This document shows, one piece after another, positions 7,992 through 16,209 of a stretch of 64,000 nucleotides of DNA; the stretch's first letter is position 1; each line of letters opens with the position of its first letter. The notes below the pieces were generated by a model, which was not told the origin of the DNA, made no database searches, and worked only from the letters and a program-made list of their open reading frames with translations. The DNA is from Neomesorhizobium sp963726065 (GTDB taxonomy: Bacteria > Pseudomonadota > Alphaproteobacteria > Rhizobiales > Rhizobiaceae): the NCBI GenBank assembly GCA_963726065.1, contig CAVSAU010000013.1, forward strand, positions 434,001 to 498,000, given 5' to 3'. The translations under genes and the position numbers were made by a program.

Positions 7992-8979
7992 AGTGCGAAG
8001 CGATGATCTCAGCATAGGTGCCGAGATCGGTATTGCCGCCGGAAAGCACGACGGCGACGCATTTGCCGGCAAGGTCGATCTCGCCGGAGCTCAGCGCGGC
8101 GAACGCAACGGCGCCGCCCGGTTCAACCACAAGCTTCAAATAGGTCGCGGCGTCGCGCATCGCGGCGGCCGTCGCCTTGTCCGATACGGCGATGCCGCCG
8201 GCCAAGGTCTTGCGGTTGATCTCGAAGGTGAGCGCGCCCGGTTCCGGCGTCAGGATGGCATCGCAGATCGAGCGGTGGCCGGCCTCGTTCGAGACCCGCG
8301 CACCGCTGGCCAGCGAGCGGCGCGTATCGTCGAAATGCTCCGGTTCCGCCACCCAGACTTCCGTGTCGGGCGAGCCTGCTTTCACGGCCAGCGAAATGCC
8401 GCTGGAAAGACCGCCGCCGCCGCATGGAATGATGACCGCATCGAGATGCACGCCAAGGCTCCTTGCCTCGGCTACGAGTTCCAGGCCGATGGTGCCCTGG
8501 CCGGCGATGATGGCCGGATCGTCGAAGGGCGGCACCAGGACCATGCCGCGATCGCGGTAGGGCTTCACCACCGTCATGCGATCCTCGCCGAAGCGGTCGT
8601 AGAGTATGACTTCGCCACCCATGCGCCGGACGTTGTCGACCTTGATCGCCGGCGCGTCGGTCGGCATCGCGATGACGGCATCGACCCCGAACATCCTTGC
8701 CGACGCGGCAACCCCCTGCGCGTGGTTGCCCGAGGAGAAGGCGACGACCCCGCGGCGGCGCTCTCCGTCCGAGAGGGACGAGATCTTGTTGTAGGCGCCG
8801 CGGAACTTGAAGGAACCGGTGCGCTGCAGGATCTCCGGCTTGAACAGGATGCGGCCGCCGAACTTCTCGTTGAGGGCGGCGGACTCGACCAGTTTCGTGT
8901 CGACGATCAGCCCAGAAAGCCTTGCGGCGGCGGCGCGCACATCCTCAATTCCTGGAAGCGACTGGCTGGTGTCGGACAT
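7990..8979 (-). CDS. Threonine/serine dehydratase-like PLP enzyme (fold type II)
   Basis: Predicted 329-residue cytosolic PLP enzyme of the serine/threonine dehydratase and serine racemase group. The Schiff-base lysine is Lys58 in 'RTGSFKFRGAYN', the substrate loop 'SSGNHAQGVA' follows, and the phosphate-binding glycine loop is 'CGGGGLSSG'. There is no C-terminal ACT regulatory domain, so it resembles catabolic threonine dehydratases or hydroxyectoine/EutB-like dehydratases more than biosynthetic IlvA. Substrate among L-Ser, L-Thr or related beta-hydroxy amino acids cannot be decided. It stands alone on the minus strand, its stop embedded in a dispersed repeat. Confidence 0.85.
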   Translation of the reverse strand: MSDTSQSLPGIEDVRAAAARLSGLIVDTKLVESAALNEKFGGRILFKPEILQRTGSFKFRGAYNKISSLSDGERRRGVVAFSSGNHAQGVAASARMFGVDAVIAMPTDAPAIKVDNVRRMGGEVILYDRFGEDRMTVVKPYRDRGMVLVPPFDDPAIIAGQGTIGLELVAEARSLGVHLDAVIIPCGGGGLSSGISLAVKAGSPDTEVWVAEPEHFDDTRRSLASGARVSNEAGHRSICDAILTPEPGALTFEINRKTLAGGIAVSDKATAAAMRDAATYLKLVVEPGGAVAFAALSSGEIDLAGKCVAVVLSGGNTDLGTYAEIIASH

Positions 8980-9210
8980 GGCGGGGCCTCGTGTTTTTCC
9001 CTAGAGCGCGGGAATCCCAGGGATTGGCTTGCCGCGCTTCACGTGATCGCTTGTACGCATGTGGCTGTCGCAAAACCGCTGCGCACTTTTGCGCGACATG
9101 CTTTCTGCTTTGGTAGGCGCGCCCGCCGGAAGGTGGCAAGCGCTATTTTGTCCCGGGAACAATGATGGCCAGCCCGGCCTGCCGCATTGACGGCCGCCGG
9201 TCTCCTGCAT

Positions 9211-9231
9211 AGTTTAGAATCATTCTAAACT
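9211..9231 (+). promoter_or_regulatory. Iron control element (Irr/ICE box) upstream of mbfA
   Basis: A perfect 21-bp palindrome contains TTTAGAATCATTCTAAA (9213-9229), which matches the ICE motif bound by the haem/iron regulator Irr in rhizobia. It lies 12 bp before the mbfA start. In Agrobacterium and Bradyrhizobium mbfA is an Irr-controlled gene, so site and gene agree independently. Confidence 0.88.
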
Positions 9232-9243
9232 GGACATCGCATC

Positions 9244-10225
9244 ATGCTTTCTCGCTTCTTCGGCGGCCGCCGCACGTTCGATTCGCTATCGGAGCAGGAG
9301 ATCCTCGCGCTAGCGATCTCCTCGGAGGAGGAAGACGGCCGCATCTACCGCGCCTATGCCGACGGGCTGCGCGAGGAGTTCCCGCAATCGGCCAAAGTGT
9401 TCGACGCGATGGCGGACGAGGAGGACGGCCATCGCGCCGCGCTGATCCAATTGCACCAGGCGCGTTTTGGAGAGCGCATCCCGCTGATCCGGCGCGACCA
9501 TGTGCGCGGCTACTATGATCGCAGGCCCGACTGGCTGGTCAGGCCGCTCGGCATCGACCATGTGCGGACGCAGGCCGAGACGATGGAACGGCAGGCGCAG
9601 CGCTTCTACGAACGACGCCGCCAGGCGCACGGGCGACGCCTCGACCCGCAAGCTGCTCGGCGATCTCGCCCTTGCCGAGCAGAGCCATGAGATCGCTGGC
9701 GCAGCGGCTGGAGCGCAAACACGTGCCGGAACAGGTGCGGCAGGAGGAAACCAGGCCGAACGGCGGCAATTCATCCTGACCTACGTGCAGCCGGGCCTTG
9801 CCGGGCTGATGGACGGATCGGTATCGACACTGGCGCCGATCTTCGCCGCCGCGTTCGCCACCCACGATACCTGGCAGACTTTCCTGGTCGGCCTGGCGGC
9901 GTCGATCGGCGCCGGCATCTCGATGGGCTTCACCGAAGTCGCCTCCGACGACGGCAAGCTTTCCGGGCGCGGCTCGCCGATCAAGCGCGGCCTCGCCACA
10001 GGCATCATGACGACGGTGGGCGGCCTCGGCCACGCCCTGCCCTACCTGATCCCGCATTTCTGGACGGCGACGACGATCGCGGCGGCGATCGTCTTCGTCG
10101 AACTCTGGGCGATCGCCTGAATCCAGAACCGCTACATGGAAACGCCGTTCTGGCGCGCCGCCCTCCAGGTGGTGGTCGGCGGCGCGCTGGTGTTCGCGGC
10201 GGGCGTGCTGATCGGAAACGCCTGA
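9244..10225 (+). pseudogene. mbfA: MbfA-like membrane-bound ferritin (frameshift plus in-frame TGA)
   Basis: MbfA is an inner-membrane protein with an N-terminal ferritin-like di-iron domain and a C-terminal VIT1/CCC1-type transporter domain. In rhizobia it exports or sequesters iron and aids peroxide tolerance. The ferritin half is clear ('ISSEEEDGRIYRAYAD', 'DEEDGHRAALIQLHQ'). The frame breaks near 9615, where one extra A separates 'RFYE' from 'TGDASTRKLLGDLALAEQSHE'. The membrane half ('GLAGLMDGSVSTLAPIFAAAF', 'GISMGFTEVASDDG') then meets TGA at 10118-10120, where a Trp would be expected, before 'IQNRYMETPFWRAALQVV' continues to 10225. About 327 codons overall fits the family. Two unlike lesions make true gene decay more credible here than at other frameshifts. 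Confidence 0.85.
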
Positions 10226-10426
10226 TTATTGTTCTCATGCAGGGCAATGGTGAAGCGCCGGCGTCAACGCGGTCTCCTTGGTGAAACAAGGACACTTCGA
10301 AGACGAACGAAACGTCGAAGCGGGCCGATGCGCTAACAATGTCTGTCAGGAGAGTGATGGCCGGCTCCTTGAACCGACTACGGAATAATGATTACCTCAC
10401 GACAATGCTTCGATGGAGATCGAACC

Positions 10427-11113
10427 ATGAAAGACGGACCTGACATCGCAAGGATCGCCAACCTGGTTGGCGACCCGGCCCGCGCCAACATGCTGACGGC
10501 GCTGATGGCCGGCGGCGCACTGACCGCCAGCGAACTGGCGCTGGAAGCCGGCGTGACGGTACAGACGACGAGTTCGCACCTGGCCAAGCTGATGGAGGGT
10601 GGCCTGCTGACGCTCGCCGCGCAGGGCCGCCACCGATACTACGGGCTCGCCAGCCCGCAGGTCGCGGGCATGCTGGAATCCATCATGGGCGTCGCCGCCT
10701 CCGTCGGCCCGAAGCGCACGCGGCCCGGCCCGCGCGACGCCACCATGCGGGAAGCGCGCATCTGCTACGACCACCTCGCCGGCGACCATGCCGTTGCGAT
10801 GCTCGACGGTTTTCTGGAGCGTGGCATTCTTTCGCGTGATAGCGACCGCATCGAGATGGGCAAGGCGGGACCAGGGTATTTCGAGGCGGTCGGCATCGAT
10901 CCGCGAGGGCTGACGACGGGACGGCGGCCGGTGTGCCGCGCCTGCCTCGACTGGAGCGTGCGGCGCTCGCACCTTGCCGGTACGCTGGGAGCGGCGATCT
11001 GCGACAAGATCCTCGCCGAGAAATGGGCGCACCGCGCCCCCGAAAGCCGCGCAGTGATCTTTTCGCCGAGGGGCAGGCAGGCGTTTGCAAAGGCATTCCT
11101 GCCAGCCACCTGA
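10427..11113 (+). CDS. ArsR-type winged-helix transcriptional regulator
   Basis: Predicted 228-residue regulator with an N-terminal ArsR-like winged helix ('LVGDPARANMLTALMAGGAL', recognition region 'TASELALEAGVTVQTTSSHLAKL', wing 'GRHRYYGLA'). About 110 further residues include 'ARICYDHLAGDHAVAMLDGFL' and a Cys-containing 'RRPVCRACLDWSVRRSHLAGT'. This longer form is common in rhizobia; typical ArsR proteins are near 110 residues. Whether the Cys pair binds metal or senses redox is untested. The start at 10427 is preferred because GGAG (10415-10418) precedes it; the frame also holds an ATG at 10388. No partner gene is adjacent on the plus strand, so its target is unknown. Confidence 0.82.
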   Translation: MKDGPDIARIANLVGDPARANMLTALMAGGALTASELALEAGVTVQTTSSHLAKLMEGGLLTLAAQGRHRYYGLASPQVAGMLESIMGVAASVGPKRTRPGPRDATMREARICYDHLAGDHAVAMLDGFLERGILSRDSDRIEMGKAGPGYFEAVGIDPRGLTTGRRPVCRACLDWSVRRSHLAGTLGAAICDKILAEKWAHRAPESRAVIFSPRGRQAFAKAFLPAT

Positions 11114-11523
11114 CATCCTTCAAGACGAAGCCGACGGTTCGTCATTTGTGATGATGCGGGGAGGCATCGTCGTTCCTATGGACGGCATGTCTCCCACCGT
11201 CTCCACCAAACATGTGAGGCGAATCTCCGTTCGCGAGAAATTTCCGTGAACGCGCGCACGCGCGACAATCGTCGTCCAGTGTGGGGAATCTCACGGAAGG
11301 ATGTTCCGCAGCCGGGTAAAACGGTGCTCTGGATGTGGCGAAAACGTCACATGCGGGGCCGGGTTGGCAACCGGCATGGAAAGACCCCGAATCGGCCCGA
11401 TTTCCACCATGGTTGAGGGCATTTTTCGGAAAAGATTAACATGGCGTTCACTGAGTATTCACTCCTTGCCGCTATGTTGTCGTCCAACTCGGAAGGGACA
11501 TCCGAAGGACAGGGATTGGGACA
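11114..11523. other. 410-bp intergenic region with no recognised gene
   Basis: The region separates the ArsR-type gene from a possible 51-residue ORF. I see no RNA gene, strong terminator or convincing coding frame. A short AT-richer stretch around 11420-11480 could hold the promoter of the small ORF, but I cannot name -35/-10 boxes with confidence. Confidence 0.5.
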
Positions 11524-11679
11524 ATGGCATTCTGGAATCAGATCACTCACTACGCGTCGGCGATCCGCGAATTCGTCGCGCCGACCTATCGCCCCGAGCG
11601 GCACTACATGCGCGGGCCCGGCCCGGCCTACGCGCGTCGCCACAGGGGGTCGTTCGAAACGCCCGCCACCTTTCACTGA
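11524..11679 (+). CDS. Possible small basic protein, unknown
   Basis: Candidate 51-residue protein beginning 'MAFWNQITHYASAIREFVAP' and continuing with a Pro/Arg/Gly-rich tail. It has no signal peptide or membrane helix and no recognised family. A weak purine-rich GGGA lies just upstream of the ATG. The support is only an orderly start, a length above chance for this GC content, and its position behind a long non-coding stretch. It may be a chance frame. Confidence 0.35.
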   Translation: MAFWNQITHYASAIREFVAPTYRPERHYMRGPGPAYARRHRGSFETPATFH

Positions 11680-11828
11680 CGTGACGACAGACGCGTTCGC
11701 GCCAACGCGGACGCGCGCCCGCCGGCGGCCCAAATAGCCGCCAGCAGCCGTCCTATCGACGGCCCGCCGTTTCGGCACTTTCCATCCAGGACACGATGCG
11801 GCTTTTGCGCCGGCGCCCAAACGGACAA

Positions 11829-12194
11829 TCATTCGCCGCAGGCTCGAAGAACCGCCGGCTCGCCGGCTTCCTCGCCGATGGTGACACAGGAATTGTCGCC
11901 GCACACCGACCAGCCGGCGCCTGTGGCGCCCGAGGCGGCCAGCACCAGCGAAGGGCGCGGCGGCACTTTCGGCCGATAAACCCACCAGCCTTCCCTGAGC
12001 ACAGCAGCCTGCGGCGGCTCCATGCCGGCGCCGGAACCCTTGACGCGTGCTTCGACGATTTCGAGGCCGGCCGGCGCGATGCGCCAGGTCTCCTCCCAGC
12101 GTGTCTTTTCCACGGAATGGGTCCACGACAACGTGAACGTGGCGGCGGCAAGCACCGTGGTTTTGCCGGCGGCGAGGATGCATAGGGGCATCAC
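11829..12194 (-). CDS. DUF1850 protein, TRAP-associated
   Basis: Predicted 121-residue DUF1850 protein. The family core is visible: 'SWTHSVEKTRWEETWRI', then 'VKGSGAGMEPPQAAVLREGWWVY' in sequence order, and a late 'CGDNSC'. A hydrophobic N-terminus ('MPLCILAAGKTTVLAAATFTLSW') may be a signal sequence. DUF1850 genes are commonly found beside fused 4TM/12TM TRAP permeases and TAXI binding proteins. Here it is the third gene of exactly that set, 67 bp after the permease. Its role in transport is not known. Confidence 0.85.
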   Translation of the reverse strand: MMPLCILAAGKTTVLAAATFTLSWTHSVEKTRWEETWRIAPAGLEIVEARVKGSGAGMEPPQAAVLREGWWVYRPKVPPRPSLVLAASGATGAGWSVCGDNSCVTIGEEAGEPAVLRACGE

Positions 12195-12261
12195 CTCGCC
12201 CCCATGCTTCGCGCGGTCCCGGTTCCCCGCAAATGGGGGAGGATGCAGGACGACAAGCGCC

Positions 12262-14382
12262 TCATCGCTGCTCAGCGCGAACCGTGGGGTGCGATCGCCA
12301 CCAGTGGAAGCCTATCCACAGCGCGGCAAGCGCGAAGCCGGTTTCGTCGGTGAGCGGCAGGGCCAACACCAAAAGAACGCCGGCGACGAAGGCGACGATG
12401 CGTTCCCAGACGGCGATGCGGGCGAACAGGTACCCGACCACCGCCGCACCCCACAGCACGATGCCCAGGCAGGCCTTGAGGAAAATGTAGGCCACCTCGC
12501 CGAGATAGCCGATATAGGCAGAAAGCGGCCCGGCGTCCTGCAGCATCAGCGCCGGCGTGTAGACGGCCATGAACGGCACGACATAACCGGCGATGGCGAG
12601 CTTGGTCGCCTCCCAGCCGATCTTGTTGCCGGACACCTTGGCCATTGGGGCCGCCGCGAAGGCGGCTAGCGCCACCGGCGGCGTCAGGTCGGCCATGATA
12701 CCGAAGTAGAAGACGAACATGTGGCTGACCAGCAGCGGCACGCCGAGTTCGAGCAACGCCGGGCCGGCGAGCGAGGAGGTGATGATGTAGTTTGGGATGG
12801 TCGGGATTCCCATGCCAAGCACCAGGCAGGTGATCATCGTCAGCACCAGCGAGATGAACAGATTGTCCTTCCCGATCTCGATGATGGCGCCGATCAATGT
12901 GGAGGCAATGCCGGTGAGCGTAAGCGTGCCGATGACGATGCCGACGACGGCGCACGCAATGCCGACCGGCACCGCGTTCTTGGCGCCCTCGGCGAGGCTG
13001 TCGACGCAGATCATCAGCGTCTCGCGCCCGCCCTTGAACACAAGGCAGGCAAGCACTAATGCGCCGATCACCAGGGCCAGAAGGTTGACGCCGTATTTGA
13101 GGAATGACGCGGCGGCGAGACCGAGCGCGATCCAGAACACGACGCGAAAGGCGAAAGAACCGATCAGCGCGGCGAGTGGCATGCCAAGAATGAGCACGAT
13201 GACCAGGGCGAGCCCCATTGTTCCGGCAAAGATCGGTGTGTAGCCGGCAAACAGCAGGTAAACCAGCGCCGCCAGCGGCAGGATCAGCGGCCAGTGCTCG
13301 CGAACCGCCGCCCAGGGGTTGGGAAGCTCGGCCTTGTTCATGCCGCGCAGGTTGGCCTTGCCGGCTTCCAGATAAACCTGCCACGAACAGGCGCCGAAAT
13401 AGAGGATGGCCGGGATGATCGCGGCCTTCACCACCTCGGCGTAAGGGATGTTCAGCGTCTCGGCCATGATGAAGGCGACAGCGCCCATCACCGGCGGCAT
13501 GATCTGCCCACCCATGGACGAGGTTGCTTCGACGCCGCCCGCGAAGGCAGGCTTGAAGCCGAACTTCTTCATCAGCGGAATCGTGAACTGTCCCGACGCC
13601 ACGACGTTGGCGACGCCGGAACCCGAGATGGTGCCCATCAACGCCGATGAAAGAACGCAGACCTGGGCCGGCCCGCCACGCCAGTGGCCGACAAGGCCAA
13701 GCGCGAAATCGTTGAACAGGGCGATCATGCCGGCGCGTTCGAGGAAGGCGGCGAACACCACGAAGATGAAGATGTAGGCGGCCGAGACGTAGATCGGCGT
13801 GCCGTAGATGCCTTCGGTTCCGAACGCGAAATAGTCGACGATCTGAACGAAATCGTAGCCGCGGTGAATCAGGGGAGGCGGCAGGTACTGGCCGAAGAGG
13901 CAATAAGCGAGAAAGGCCCCGCACATGATGGTCAGCGGCAGGCCCATGATCTGCCGGGCGCCCTCGAAAACGATGGCGATGAGCAGCGTGCCGACGACAA
14001 TGTCGGGGATCGTTAGAAAGCCGCTGCGCATCAGCAGCGGGGCGTATTCGACCCAGTTGTAGACGCCTGTCGTGAAGCCGAGGACGCCGAGCATCCAGAA
14101 CCATGACTTGCCTGCCGGCGTGGTGGCGCGCAGCTGCGCCAGCAGCCCGAATCCAAGCAGCAGCAGGAAGCCGACGTGCATGGCCCGAATGACCTGGCTC
14201 GGCAGAAAGGCATAGGCAGCCGTGAGCAGCTGGAAAGTCGAAAACGCGATCGCGATCGCAAAGGTGATCCGGGCGCCGAGCCCGGAGCCCCAGCCGGGCG
14301 GAAGGCCCTCCGAGAAGTCCTGAAGGACAGGCGCCGGGGTTTCGAGTTCAGCAGTGGGAGAGGGATGCGTCGGGCGGGTCAT
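12262..14382 (-). CDS. TRAP transporter fused 4TM/12TM permease (TAXI type)
   Basis: Predicted 706-residue inner-membrane permease combining the small (DctQ-like) and large (DctM-like) TRAP subunits in one chain, the usual form for TAXI-type systems. About four helices come first, then a DctM domain with 'GGPAQVCVLSSALMGTISGSG', 'ATSSMGGQIMPPVMGAVAFI' and 'LGMGIPTIPNYIITSSLAGP'. TRAP systems import organic acids using an ion gradient and a periplasmic binding protein. The start at 14382 (Met-Thr-Arg-Pro) is preferred over an upstream in-frame ATG at 14439 that lies in a repeat-rich leader. The neighbouring TAXI protein supplies the substrate; the substrate itself cannot be predicted. Confidence 0.93.
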   Translation of the reverse strand: MTRPTHPSPTAELETPAPVLQDFSEGLPPGWGSGLGARITFAIAIAFSTFQLLTAAYAFLPSQVIRAMHVGFLLLLGFGLLAQLRATTPAGKSWFWMLGVLGFTTGVYNWVEYAPLLMRSGFLTIPDIVVGTLLIAIVFEGARQIMGLPLTIMCGAFLAYCLFGQYLPPPLIHRGYDFVQIVDYFAFGTEGIYGTPIYVSAAYIFIFVVFAAFLERAGMIALFNDFALGLVGHWRGGPAQVCVLSSALMGTISGSGVANVVASGQFTIPLMKKFGFKPAFAGGVEATSSMGGQIMPPVMGAVAFIMAETLNIPYAEVVKAAIIPAILYFGACSWQVYLEAGKANLRGMNKAELPNPWAAVREHWPLILPLAALVYLLFAGYTPIFAGTMGLALVIVLILGMPLAALIGSFAFRVVFWIALGLAAASFLKYGVNLLALVIGALVLACLVFKGGRETLMICVDSLAEGAKNAVPVGIACAVVGIVIGTLTLTGIASTLIGAIIEIGKDNLFISLVLTMITCLVLGMGIPTIPNYIITSSLAGPALLELGVPLLVSHMFVFYFGIMADLTPPVALAAFAAAPMAKVSGNKIGWEATKLAIAGYVVPFMAVYTPALMLQDAGPLSAYIGYLGEVAYIFLKACLGIVLWGAAVVGYLFARIAVWERIVAFVAGVLLVLALPLTDETGFALAALWIGFHWWRSHPTVRAEQR

Positions 14383-14448
14383 GGGGCGTGCCTCGGCGAG
14401 CGGCGTTCCCTCCCCTTCGAGTGGAGGGTTATCGCACATGAGTGGTCG

Positions 14449-14577
14449 ACCCCCACTCCGGTTTGCTTGCGCAAACCACCTCTCCCCCGATCGACGGGGG
14501 GAGAGGAGGCGCCGCCGCTATGCCCTTCCTTTCCCTCCGGAAAGGGGAGAGGTGGCCCGAAACGCCGGAGTGGGGGA
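14449..14577. repeat. Long palindromic intergenic repeat between TAXI and TRAP genes
   Basis: CCCCCACTCCGG (14450-14461) and CCGGAGTGGGGG (14565-14576) bracket about 100 bp rich in short purine/pyrimidine runs (CTCTCCCC... GGGGAGAGG). It resembles the mosaic palindromic elements common between rhizobial genes. Within one operon it would form a long hairpin between the abundant binding protein and the permease. Confidence 0.7.
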
Positions 14578-14628
14578 AGACAGAACCCATATGCGATAGC
14601 CCTGCCTCCAGAGGAGGGAAGTCTCCGG

Positions 14629-15588
14629 CTACTTCAGCAGTCCATTTTCCTTGTAGTAGCGCTCGGCGCCAGGGTGCAGAGGGACCGGCATGCCTTCCAG
14701 CGCCTTGGCCGGATCGATCGCCTTGGCGGCGGCATGCGCGGCGGTGAGCGCCGGCAGGTTTTCGAACAGCAGCCTGGTCATCTGGTAGGCGGTTTCGTCG
14801 GAGACGCCATCATGGGTGACGAGGAAGTTTCCGACCGCCGCGGTCTGCACGTCCTCGGCCTGGCCGTCATAGGTGTTGGCCGGGATCATCACGGAAACAT
14901 AGGGCGAGCCGATCTTGGCCACCTCGGCGGCCGGCACGGCGACGACGTTGATCTTCAGCGACGTAGCGAGGTCGCGGATCGAGGCGACGCCGAGACCCGC
15001 CGACTGCAAGGTGGCATCGAGTTGGCGGTTCTTGATGAGCTCGACCGATTCGGCGAAGGGCAGATACTCGACCTTGCCGAGATCCTCGTATTTCATGCCG
15101 GCGGCGGCGAAGATGGCGCGGGCATTGAGTTCGGTTCCGGAGGCCGGAGCGCCGACCGACAGGCTCTTGCCCTTCAGATCGGCCAAGGTCTTGATGCCGG
15201 ATTCCTGGCTGGCGACGATCTGGATGTAGTTGGGATAGATGCCGGCAATGCCGCGCAGTCTGTCGAGCTTGCCGGGAAAGCCTGCCTCGGTATTGCCTTC
15301 GGCGGCGAGCTTGACCGAATCGCCGAGCGCAAAGGCAAGCTCGCCCTTGCCCTGCTGCAGGAGGTTGAGGTTTTCGACAGAAGCCTTGGTGGCCTGCACC
15401 TGCGTGCGGACGCCCGAAATGCCCTTGCCGTAGATTTCGGAGAGGGCGACGCCAAGCGGATAATAGACGCCCGAGGTGCCGCCGGTAAGCACATTGATGA
15501 ATTCCTGCGCCTTGGCCGTGACGGCGCCCAGGCCGAGCGACACGGCAACGGCGCCGGCGGCGAGCGCCTTCGATTTCAGATTGAGCAT
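14629..15588 (-). CDS. TAXI-family TRAP transporter solute-binding protein
   Basis: Predicted 319-residue periplasmic binding protein. The signal peptide ends at 'TAKAQEF'. The TAXI family signature 'LTGGTSGVYYPLG' follows directly, then 'QATKASVENLNLLQQGKGEL' and the lobe-2 region 'LKGKSLSVGAPASGTELNARA'. It captures a solute for the fused TRAP permease encoded downstream. The GGGAGG ribosome site just before the ATG confirms the start. Related proteins bind glutamate or other small carboxylates, but specificity should not be assumed. Confidence 0.92.
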   Translation of the reverse strand: MLNLKSKALAAGAVAVSLGLGAVTAKAQEFINVLTGGTSGVYYPLGVALSEIYGKGISGVRTQVQATKASVENLNLLQQGKGELAFALGDSVKLAAEGNTEAGFPGKLDRLRGIAGIYPNYIQIVASQESGIKTLADLKGKSLSVGAPASGTELNARAIFAAAGMKYEDLGKVEYLPFAESVELIKNRQLDATLQSAGLGVASIRDLATSLKINVVAVPAAEVAKIGSPYVSVMIPANTYDGQAEDVQTAAVGNFLVTHDGVSDETAYQMTRLLFENLPALTAAHAAAKAIDPAKALEGMPVPLHPGAERYYKENGLLK

Positions 15589-15775
15589 GAAATTCCTCCC
15601 TGCAACTTGCTTCCCACAGACGGCAACCGAGGCGCGCCTGGCCGGGCTGGCGCTATCTTAGACATCAAGGGTCGCTTGCCAACGATTAATTGCCCGAATG
15701 CGCCGGCGGGTCAAAACTCGCCAGCGGCCGGGCACTTGCCGACAGCCGGCGACACTGCGAAAATTTTCCCGCAGC

Positions 15776-15803
15776 TGTCGAAATCGGCTCGGCTCACGCG
15801 ACA
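15776..15803 (+). promoter_or_regulatory. Candidate ECF42-dependent promoter
   Basis: TGTCGA at 15776-15781 and CGACA at 15799-15803 are separated by 17 bp and lie about 47 bp before the DGPF gene start. TGTCGA is the -35 element I recall for ECF42 promoters upstream of DGPF genes. The sigma gene itself is downstream, which would give positive autoregulation. The identification is by motif and context only. Confidence 0.6.
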
Positions 15804-15849
15804 TTCGTCCGGCTCGCAACAACGCGGCCCTGAAAATCAGGAGAAGACG

Positions 15850-16203
15850 ATGCAATACATGCTTTTGATCTACGGCACCGAAACCACGACGACGGAGGTG
15901 CCCAAGGAAGCGATCGCCCAAATGTCGGCGGGTTACGCGGCATACACGCAGGCGATGAAGAAGGCCGGCGTCTGGGTTGGCGGAGACCGGCTGAAGCCGA
16001 CGCAACTGGCGACATCGGTGCGGGTGGCCGACGGCAAGACCAACGTGCTCGACGGCCCCTATGCCGACACCAAGGAACAGCTTGGCGGCTACTACCTGAT
16101 CGACGTGCCGGACATGGACCAGGCGATCGCCTGGGCGGCGCGTTGCCCCGGCGCCAGCACCGGAACCATGGAAGTGCGGCCGGTCTGGCCGACCGAAATG
16201 TAG
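15850..16203 (+). CDS. YCII-related DGPF domain protein
   Basis: Predicted 117-residue cytosolic protein of the YCII-related (DGPF) family, a ferredoxin-like fold related to YciI. It opens 'MQYMLLIYG' and carries the family motif Asp-Gly-Pro-Tyr in 'NVLDGPYADTKEQLGGYYL', with a C-terminal 'GTMEVRPVW'. DGPF proteins are the standard partners of ECF42 sigma factors, and the sigma gene begins 6 bp after this stop. AGGAG precedes the ATG. The biochemical activity of DGPF proteins is not established. Confidence 0.9.
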   Translation: MQYMLLIYGTETTTTEVPKEAIAQMSAGYAAYTQAMKKAGVWVGGDRLKPTQLATSVRVADGKTNVLDGPYADTKEQLGGYYLIDVPDMDQAIAWAARCPGASTGTMEVRPVWPTEM

Positions 16204-16209
16204 GCAGGC

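Noticed and set aside
12272..14104. 610-codon minus-strand frame inside the TRAP permease
   Set aside because: Arg/His/Pro-rich shadow of the permease in another frame, with no hydrophobic helices.
15776..16203. DGPF gene as a toxin-antitoxin partner
   Set aside because: The adjacent gene is a sigma factor of the group that always pairs with DGPF proteins; no toxin fold is seen.
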